Shown here piece after piece: positions 58,277 through 64,000 of a stretch of 64,000 nucleotides of DNA. This DNA is from Bifidobacterium santillanense (lineage in GTDB: Bacteria; Actinomycetota; Actinomycetes; Actinomycetales; Bifidobacteriaceae): the NCBI RefSeq assembly GCF_018555385.1, contig NZ_JAFEJS010000009.1, forward strand, positions 1 to 64,000, given 5' to 3'. How positions within the stretch are numbered: the first letter of the stretch is position 1; the number at the start of each line of letters is the position of its first letter. A model generated the notes under the pieces. It saw nothing but the letters and a program-made list of their open reading frames with translations, had not been told where the DNA came from and ran no database searches. Both the position numbers and the translations under genes were made by a program.

Positions 58277-60528
58277 GGAACGTATGGACCATCCTCCGCA
58301 ACGACATCCGGCGCATCCGCGGCAGCGTGATCGCGCTCATCATCGCCATCGGACTGGTGCTCATGCCGTCGTTCTACGCATGGTTCAACATCTACGCCAA
58401 CTGGAACCCCTACGACAGCACCGGCGGCATGAAGGTCGCGGTCGTCAACTCGGACAAGGGGTACCGGGGCGACATGCTGCCGGCGACGGTCAACGTCGGC
58501 GACCAGGTCGCCAACGCCCTGCGGGCGAACGACAGCCTCGACTGGACGTTCGTAAGCGAATCCAAGGCCAGGGAGGGCGTCAAATCCGGCGAATACTACG
58601 CGGCCATCGTCATCCCGAAGGACTTCAGCGCGGACCTGTTCTCGCTGCTCGACGCCGGCGGGGCGTCCGACGACACGACCGCGGGATCATCGAAGACGTT
58701 GAAGGTGCGGAAGGCGAACCTCGTCTACTACTCCAATCCCAAGAAGAACCCCATCGGCTCCACCGTCACCAATCAGGGCGCCTCCACCGTGCGCCAACAA
58801 ATCGGCGACACCCTCACCGCCTCCGTCGCGAAGGCCGCGGCCGGCACGCTCGACTCCGTGATGTCCTATCTCGACACGGATCACAGCTTACGGTCCATCA
58901 CCGCATTGAGCGCCAATCTGCGGCGGGAGGCATCCGACCTCTCGGACGCGGCCGACCTCGCCTCGAACTATGCGGCGCTCGCCGACTCGGCGGCCTCGAT
59001 GCTCGCCGCCTCCGCCAAGTCGATGGGCGAGGCGAAGGATTCGCTCGGCACCCGCGCCACCTCGACGAAAGACATCGCCGGCAAGCTCGGAAAAGCGTCC
59101 GCCGCGGCCGACAAGGCCAACGCGGGCATGTCCGACGGACTCGACGCCGCCGCGGACGCCTTCGACGCCGTCGGCGAGAACGCGGAGAGCGCCCTGGACA
59201 AACCCGCCGACGGCGCCGCGGACACCGCGGCCTCCCTGCGGGCGATCTCCACGAACCGCATCCGGCCGATGATCGACGCCCTGACGCAGTATCGCGGCAC
59301 GTTGGTCTCCATCAGGGGCTCGCTGGACACGGCACCCGCGCAGGCGGCGATGGACCGCGCCATCGCCGACGTGGACCGCACCCTCAAACGGCTCGCCGAC
59401 GCCGACGCGATGATCGACGCCGCCGCGGACAAGGCCGAAGACAAGGGACAATCGATCGCCGGCACGGGCAGGGACATCGCCGCGCAGGCCAAGGCCGGCG
59501 CGCAATCGATCCGCGATCTGAAACGCTCGTATCAGACCAACGTCGTCACCTCCATCACCGGCATCGCCGATTCGACCAAGCGGACCGGCACGGACGCGAA
59601 GGCGCTTCTCGACGAAGCCGTGGCCGCGCTCGCCGACGTGACGACGAGTGTCGGTGGCTCATCCTCCGGTTCCGGCGCGTCGGCCGGCATCCGCGAGGTG
59701 ACGTCCAACATCGGCAAGGCGCATGACACGCTGCTCGAACAGTCACGGAAGCTCTCCTCCGCCGCCGACAGGATCGACGAGGCCATGGCCTCCGGAGGCG
59801 TCGACACGGTGCGCACGCTGTTCTCGCAGCCCACGGACACCATCGCCCTGGCCCTGTCCACGCCGGTGTCGATGAAGCGCGTCGCCGTGTACCCGATCGC
59901 GAACAACGGCTCGTCGATGACCCCGTTCTATACGCTGCTGGCCATCTGGGTGGGCTCCATGTTCCTCGGGATCATCCTCAAGACGAACGTGTCGGAGAAC
60001 ATCGCCGCCATGCTGGACCGTCCCAAGGCCTGGCAGCTGTATCTGGGGCGCGGGCTGACCTTCGTCGCGTTCTCGCTGGCGCAGACCACCGTGCTGGGGC
60101 TCGGCGATCTGCTCTACCTGCGTGCGCAGACGGTCGACCCGTTCCTGTTCATGCTGTGCCTGTGGTGGTCGTCGATCGTGTGTTCGACGTTCATCTACAC
60201 GCTGGCGGCCGTGTTCGCCAACATCGGCAAGGCGGTGTGCGCGCTGCTCATGGTCTCGCAGATCGCCGGCATCGGCGGCACCTTCCCCGTCGAGATGCTC
60301 CCCGACGGGTTCCGTCAGCTCTACCCGTACCTGCCGTTCTCGCACGCGATCACCGCGCTGCGGGAGACGGTCGGCGGCTTCTACGGCGACGTCTACTGGG
60401 AGCAGATGGGGCGCATGGGCGTGTACCTCGTCGTCGCCCTGCTCATCGGATTCACGCTGTACGCGCCGGTGAGCCGTCTCATGGCGAGGAGCAACCGGAT
60501 ACTCTCCGGCACGCTCGCCCTGAACTGA
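58273..60528 (+). CDS. YhgE/Pip-domain membrane protein (second)
   Basis: 751 aa. Same architecture as the preceding gene: N-terminal helix with LVLMPSFYAWFNIYANWNPYDSTGGMKVAVVNSDKG, long Ala/Asp/Ser-rich extracellular coiled region, and a C-terminal membrane block beginning TPVSMKRVAVYPIANNGSSMTPFYT. Overlaps the first by ATGA, so the two are translated together and likely form a heteromer. It lacks the last hydrophobic pair of the first protein. Confidence 0.9.
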   Translation: MRNVWTILRNDIRRIRGSVIALIIAIGLVLMPSFYAWFNIYANWNPYDSTGGMKVAVVNSDKGYRGDMLPATVNVGDQVANALRANDSLDWTFVSESKAREGVKSGEYYAAIVIPKDFSADLFSLLDAGGASDDTTAGSSKTLKVRKANLVYYSNPKKNPIGSTVTNQGASTVRQQIGDTLTASVAKAAAGTLDSVMSYLDTDHSLRSITALSANLRREASDLSDAADLASNYAALADSAASMLAASAKSMGEAKDSLGTRATSTKDIAGKLGKASAAADKANAGMSDGLDAAADAFDAVGENAESALDKPADGAADTAASLRAISTNRIRPMIDALTQYRGTLVSIRGSLDTAPAQAAMDRAIADVDRTLKRLADADAMIDAAADKAEDKGQSIAGTGRDIAAQAKAGAQSIRDLKRSYQTNVVTSITGIADSTKRTGTDAKALLDEAVAALADVTTSVGGSSSGSGASAGIREVTSNIGKAHDTLLEQSRKLSSAADRIDEAMASGGVDTVRTLFSQPTDTIALALSTPVSMKRVAVYPIANNGSSMTPFYTLLAIWVGSMFLGIILKTNVSENIAAMLDRPKAWQLYLGRGLTFVAFSLAQTTVLGLGDLLYLRAQTVDPFLFMLCLWWSSIVCSTFIYTLAAVFANIGKAVCALLMVSQIAGIGGTFPVEMLPDGFRQLYPYLPFSHAITALRETVGGFYGDVYWEQMGRMGVYLVVALLIGFTLYAPVSRLMARSNRILSGTLALN

Positions 60529-60672
60529 GCGAATCGGTCGGGGCCGGCCCGGGCCTCGGCCGGATCCCGACCGGATGCCGGTCGGGTGGCTGCCGTCCAG
60601 GGGGCGTTACGGCACCGACATGGTGACGTGGAGATTCCGAAATCGGAGTCCGTGTGTCCGGCGCGCACTTCT

Positions 60673-60805
60673 TAGGCACTTTTTGTATTTCCTAGGCAGC
60701 TGCCCCCAAGCACTCAAGCATTCCGCGGCCCGCAACCCCCATAATTCCAAGAGGTTCGAGACTGCCCGATACCGGTACCTGCCTAGGAAACGCAAAAAGT
60801 GCCTA
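60673..60805. mobile_element. 133-bp element with 27-bp terminal inverted repeats, MITE-like
   Basis: Ends 60673-60699 and 60779-60805 match as inverted repeats in 25 of 27 bases (TAGGCACTTTTTG...CCTAGGCAG). The 79-bp centre has no ORF. No target-site duplication is evident. Between two convergent genes, so a role as bidirectional terminator is the alternative. The rest of 60529-60822 shows nothing further. Confidence 0.55.
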
Positions 60806-60822
60806 CGAAATGACGCGAGAAC

Positions 60823-61659
60823 CTATCTCGCGCCACGTCGGCGGCCGATTTCGCGTGCGATCATGGCCAGGAAGGCGTGCAGATTATCGTCGGTCGCCGT
60901 AGTCGTTCTGGTTGCGACGAAAGTGGTCATGCCTAGGGCGGTCAGGCGGTTTCTTTTGTTCAGATCGGTCTCCCACCGGTCCATCGTGTAGTGGTGTCTG
61001 CCGTCGTATTCGATGATGATGCCGTATTCCGGCAGCGCCATGTCCACGATGTACTCCTTGCCGAGTTCGTGGTCCATGATCGGCATGTTCACCGTCAGCT
61101 TGGGAATTCCATATTGCTCGGCGGCCAACCGAAGCAGGGATTCCTGAGGGGAGTCGGTGCCCTCGCGACTGTAGGAGAGCGCCTGTCGACACAATCTGAC
61201 GCCGGGGAATCGTCCGAGACTCCGCACATGTCCCTCCAACTCGGCATGGGACATCACCCGTAGATCCGGATTGCGGCAGGTCAGCCAATCCATCGCGATG
61301 ACCAGACTGGGCAGATCGGTGTACGCCGCCATCTGGCAGATGGCGTCCTCGGCGGGCATGCATTCCACCAGATCGTCGAGCAGGATGGGTGCCGTATCCT
61401 TCGACCAGAGATGGAATCGGACACCGCGTAGTCGTGAGAGTTTTCCGGGCGCCGTGACGCAGACGTGCAACCGGTCCGCGTCGAATCCGGGACGGGTATC
61501 CATCGATGCCGCCATGCCGTGAAGCCTCAAGGCCGTGGTGTGGCTGAAGCATAGTGATTGGGCGGTCCGCATGGCGATGCTCCGGCACTCGATGTGGGTC
61601 CGCTGTGCAAGCGCCGTCGCCTGTTCCAAGGTAAAGAATGTGCTGCGTGTGGTATCCAT
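60823..61659 (-). CDS. DUF559-type putative endonuclease (AbiEi-like architecture)
   Basis: 278 aa. C-terminal stretch DMALPEYGIIIEYDGRHHYTMDRWETDLNKRNRLTALG (about residues 205-242) has the D...ExDGxxH pattern of DUF559/Vsr-like PD-(D/E)xK nucleases. The first 200 residues resemble the AbiEi-type region (FSHTTALRLHGM, LHVCVTAPGKLSRLRGVRFHLWSK, CMPAEDAICQMA). No AbiEii partner is adjacent. Function could be defence or DNA processing, unproven. No clear ribosome site. Confidence 0.72.
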   Translation of the reverse strand: MDTTRSTFFTLEQATALAQRTHIECRSIAMRTAQSLCFSHTTALRLHGMAASMDTRPGFDADRLHVCVTAPGKLSRLRGVRFHLWSKDTAPILLDDLVECMPAEDAICQMAAYTDLPSLVIAMDWLTCRNPDLRVMSHAELEGHVRSLGRFPGVRLCRQALSYSREGTDSPQESLLRLAAEQYGIPKLTVNMPIMDHELGKEYIVDMALPEYGIIIEYDGRHHYTMDRWETDLNKRNRLTALGMTTFVATRTTTATDDNLHAFLAMIAREIGRRRGAR

Positions 61660-61732
61660 GTGCCCAAGCTAGTGATGGCGTGCGTCGATGCGCAACATGA
61701 GCGGGCGATGTGGATGAAACCCTCCCGCCGGT

Positions 61733-63109
61733 TCATGGTTCTTCCGCGCGTATGGGAAGCGTCGCGTGCAGAATCCAGATGCCATCCTCGGTCGAGGTGG
61801 TCAGGGTCCCGCCGAGCAGGGCGAGGGCTTCATGGTGCAGGGCGAGGCCTTTGCCGGATTCTCCGGGCGTGTGGTGGTCGGCGGATCGGTCCATCGTGTT
61901 CATCTGCGTGATGACGAGTGCATGATATCGAGTCGCCGGCGTTCCGTGTCCGCTGCCTGCGGCATCGCCTGTGTCGCCGCCGATGCCGGCGGCAGTGCGG
62001 ACGCCGTCGGCTATGTTGCGGTCCGCGGTCGTATGAGGGCGGCTCCGAGGTTCCGGCTCGAGGCCGATGAGGATGGCGTAGTCCTCCGAGGGATCGCAGT
62101 GCCGGCGGATGTTCGCGAACAGTTCGGTGATGAGCCGTAACGTCTCATCGACCGTGTCGGGCGGAATGGAGACGCCATCCAGCTTCGATGCATCGTCCGT
62201 GACGATGGCCGACCCGTGATAGCCGAGCGTCGACAGCAACCGCTGTCCGTCCGCCACGGCGTCGTGCAGCTTCTCGGAAAAGCGATGGCCGTCTCGGTGA
62301 TCGTCGCCGGGTGTGTGGCCGCCGCCGATCGCGCCCGTTCCGCCCGCGGCCGTCTCCGCATCGTCCTCCCCGCCGTCGGCGCGCAGGATGTCGATGACCT
62401 CGTGGGCTTTGGCGAACGCGTCATCCGTCTGTGCGATGACGTTGCGCCACACCTCGCGCAGATGCTCGTTGGAGGTCGATGCCAGCTCGGTGTGCGCCAC
62501 CGTCGTCACGTACGACAGATCGTTGGTGAGACCATCGTGCAGATGGCTCGCCAACAAGGCGTCGCGGCGCAGCTGTGCCGCATGATCGCGCTCGCGGGCC
62601 AGCTCCGCGTCGCGTCGATCGGCATCGGCACGGGCGAAGGCGAGTCTGATCGCGAATCCGATGAGCATGAGCACCGCGAAGAGCAGTATCATCTGCGCGA
62701 ACCGGGAGACGACTTCATCCGCATTGAGCCAGTACACATGGATGAGCTGCCAGGCGACGACGACGTTCGCGGCGGCGATGACGAAGAACAACGCCAGTGA
62801 ATACCACGGCGACGATCGCGCGGCGACGATCGTGAACGCCGCCATCACCGTGACGATCGCGTCGAACCCGCTGAAATAGGCGTCGAACTGCGCCAGTGAA
62901 AACGTCAGGATGATGAGGGTGCACGCCACGCGCGGCCTGACGGGAATCAGCGGCGACAGCAGCAGCATGATCGCGAACACGATCTGGTCGGTGATGTACA
63001 GCCGTCCGTCGTCGCCCGCGAAGAGCGCCGTCTGCAGGACCATGAGGCATGCGACGAACGCCCACATCCAGCGATTGCCGTGAAGCGACCGTGACAGGTT
63101 CCGTATCAT
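61733..63109 (-). CDS. sensor histidine kinase, NarL/DesK type
   Basis: 458 aa. Four to five transmembrane helices over residues 15-155, a short coiled linker (ARADADRRDAELARERDHAAQLRRDALLASH), and the HisKA_3 phospho-His H191 in LASHLHDGLTND. The C-terminal ATPase part has a weak N box (TELFANIRRHCDP) and a G box-like GESGKGLALHHEAL; it contains Gly/Asp/His-rich inserts. Start overlaps the regulator stop by ATGA, so the pair is coupled. Confidence 0.88.
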   Translation of the reverse strand: MIRNLSRSLHGNRWMWAFVACLMVLQTALFAGDDGRLYITDQIVFAIMLLLSPLIPVRPRVACTLIILTFSLAQFDAYFSGFDAIVTVMAAFTIVAARSSPWYSLALFFVIAAANVVVAWQLIHVYWLNADEVVSRFAQMILLFAVLMLIGFAIRLAFARADADRRDAELARERDHAAQLRRDALLASHLHDGLTNDLSYVTTVAHTELASTSNEHLREVWRNVIAQTDDAFAKAHEVIDILRADGGEDDAETAAGGTGAIGGGHTPGDDHRDGHRFSEKLHDAVADGQRLLSTLGYHGSAIVTDDASKLDGVSIPPDTVDETLRLITELFANIRRHCDPSEDYAILIGLEPEPRSRPHTTADRNIADGVRTAAGIGGDTGDAAGSGHGTPATRYHALVITQMNTMDRSADHHTPGESGKGLALHHEALALLGGTLTTSTEDGIWILHATLPIRAEEP

Positions 63110-63924
63110 GCCGTGCGCCTTCCCATCCCGTTGGCCTCGACCCACATCGCCACCAGCTGCACCCGGTTGCGTGCGCCGGCCTTCGCACAGGCGCGTTTGA
63201 GATGCGTGTCCACCGTCGGCGCGGCCATGCCGAGTTCGGCGCCGATCTCGGTCGAGGTCATGCCGCGGCGGCACATGCCGATGATCGTGTTCTCGATGTC
63301 GGTGAGCCGCTCCAAACCTTGCGGGCCACTCGCCGCGAGACGTTCGAACGCGGCCTTGGGGGAGCCGAAGGTCACGGAGACGGTGGAGGATGTGGTGGGG
63401 GAGCGGCCGGTATCGGCGCCGGCACTGGCACGCGGACCGATGCCCCGTGCGGCACGGATGCGGCGGATTGCGGCGGCTATGCCCCGCGGATCGCGTTTGG
63501 CGACGATGCCCTGTGCACCGGCCTCGGCGGCGGCCCGCGCATACATATCCAGCGGGAACGAGGTCATCGCCAGCAGCGTCATGCGTCCGTCGCGCTCGCG
63601 GATCGTCCTGATGAGTGCGGGGCCGTCCATGCCCGGCATCGACATGTCGATAAGCATCACATCGGGAATCGCATCGGACCGGCCGGAACGAAGACGTCGC
63701 AGCGCCGCGGCCGCCGACTCCACGGACCACAGCACGTCGACGTTCGGCAGCACGGTTCTCAGGTAGTCGGCCAGCGCGGACAGAGCCAGCACGTCGTTGT
63801 CGACGATCGCCAGTGCGATAGGGCGGGCTGGCGCGGTCCCGTCAGCCGCGTGCGAGCTCTCCCGTCCGCATGCATCACTCGATCCGTCCGTACGATCGCG
63901 GAAGTCGGTGTATCGCTGGGTCAT
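63106..63924 (-). CDS. LuxR/NarL-family response regulator
   Basis: 272 aa. Receiver domain with acid pair D42/D44, phospho-acceptor D93 in LIDMSMPGMDG, and the conserved Lys in VAKRDP; C-terminal LuxR helix-turn-helix (LTDIENTIIGMCRRGMTSTEIGAELGMAAPTVDTHLKRACAKAGARNRVQLV). A polar N-terminal extension of about 33 residues is unusual. GGAGGAAAGGG precedes the ATG. Partner of the kinase at 61733. Targets unknown. Confidence 0.92.
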   Translation of the reverse strand: MTQRYTDFRDRTDGSSDACGRESSHAADGTAPARPIALAIVDNDVLALSALADYLRTVLPNVDVLWSVESAAAALRRLRSGRSDAIPDVMLIDMSMPGMDGPALIRTIRERDGRMTLLAMTSFPLDMYARAAAEAGAQGIVAKRDPRGIAAAIRRIRAARGIGPRASAGADTGRSPTTSSTVSVTFGSPKAAFERLAASGPQGLERLTDIENTIIGMCRRGMTSTEIGAELGMAAPTVDTHLKRACAKAGARNRVQLVAMWVEANGMGRRTA

Positions 63925-64000
63925 CCCTTTCCTCCTCCGGGCCGTCGGATTGCGGTTTCCCTCGACACCGAGTACACACCTTAGGCATGGGAGACGGAAA

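Noticed and set aside
60529..60822. A small gene between the YhgE/Pip pair and the nuclease candidate
   Set aside because: No frame with a start, ribosome site and sensible composition; the region is explained by the inverted-repeat element.

Overview
The window reads as a chromosomal segment of a high-G+C bifidobacterium (Bifidobacterium, Actinomycetota). The strongest evidence is a complete xylulose-5-P/fructose-6-P phosphoketolase (xfp, 6623-9100), the signature enzyme of the bifid shunt. Supporting this are bifidobacterial-type glmU/rsfS, prs, guaA, glnE and a seven-gene pyrBICFKDE operon, with strong G/C bias at third codon positions and long shadow ORFs on the opposite strands. I cannot name the species. 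I see no transposase, phage, plasmid gene or CRISPR array, and gene density is normal throughout.

Layout. 1-236: tandem, perfectly repeated tRNA-Ala(GGC) genes, minus strand. 422-6165: minus-strand housekeeping block (histidine phosphatase, rsfS, glmU, tRNA-Gln, prs, guaA). 6623-9100: xfp. 9324-13981: membrane protein with a Ser/Gly/Thr-rich tail, EamA transporter, PPOX-family protein, THUMP-like methyltransferase. 14122-18878: second histidine phosphatase, CorA-type transporter, extracellular solute-binding lipoprotein, tRNA m1A58 methyltransferase, SixA-like phosphatase. 19180-22547: metE and metF, with large inverted repeats after each. 22733-30117: a small membrane protein, then a ROK regulator plus single-domain ABC ATPase, divergent from a sugar ABC transporter (binding protein, double ATPase, permease). 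30158-33262: glnE.

33322-44150 is the most accessory-looking part. It holds three HAD-IIB phosphatases, two GntR/UTRA regulators, an orphan DUF4391 protein, a Lac-family (cellobiose-type) PTS as separate IIC, IIB and IIA genes, and two tandem GH1 6-phospho-beta-glycosidases. An 18-bp operator-like sequence occurs both upstream of the first gntR and in the PTS promoter region, which points to one regulatory circuit: the PTS imports and phosphorylates a beta-glucoside, the GH1 enzymes cut it, and the HAD phosphatases may act on surplus sugar phosphate (inference).

44232-47866: a serine esterase, a malic/malolactic enzyme and a LysR regulator. 48001-54547: UMP biosynthesis operon, closed by a 23-bp perfect terminator stem. 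54879-60528: a TetR regulator with operator-like repeats ahead of two overlapping YhgE/Pip membrane proteins. 60673-60805: a 133-bp element with terminal inverted repeats, resembling a MITE. 60823-63924: a DUF559-type putative nuclease/abortive-infection-like protein and a NarL/DesK-type two-component system.

The more unusual things are regulatory or repeat structures rather than a clear new defence or biosynthetic system: long perfect hairpins between metE, metF and the next gene; the tRNA tandem array; candidate leaderless starts; the shared GntR operator; a repeat-derived insertion inside a methyltransferase gene; and the terminal-inverted-repeat element.
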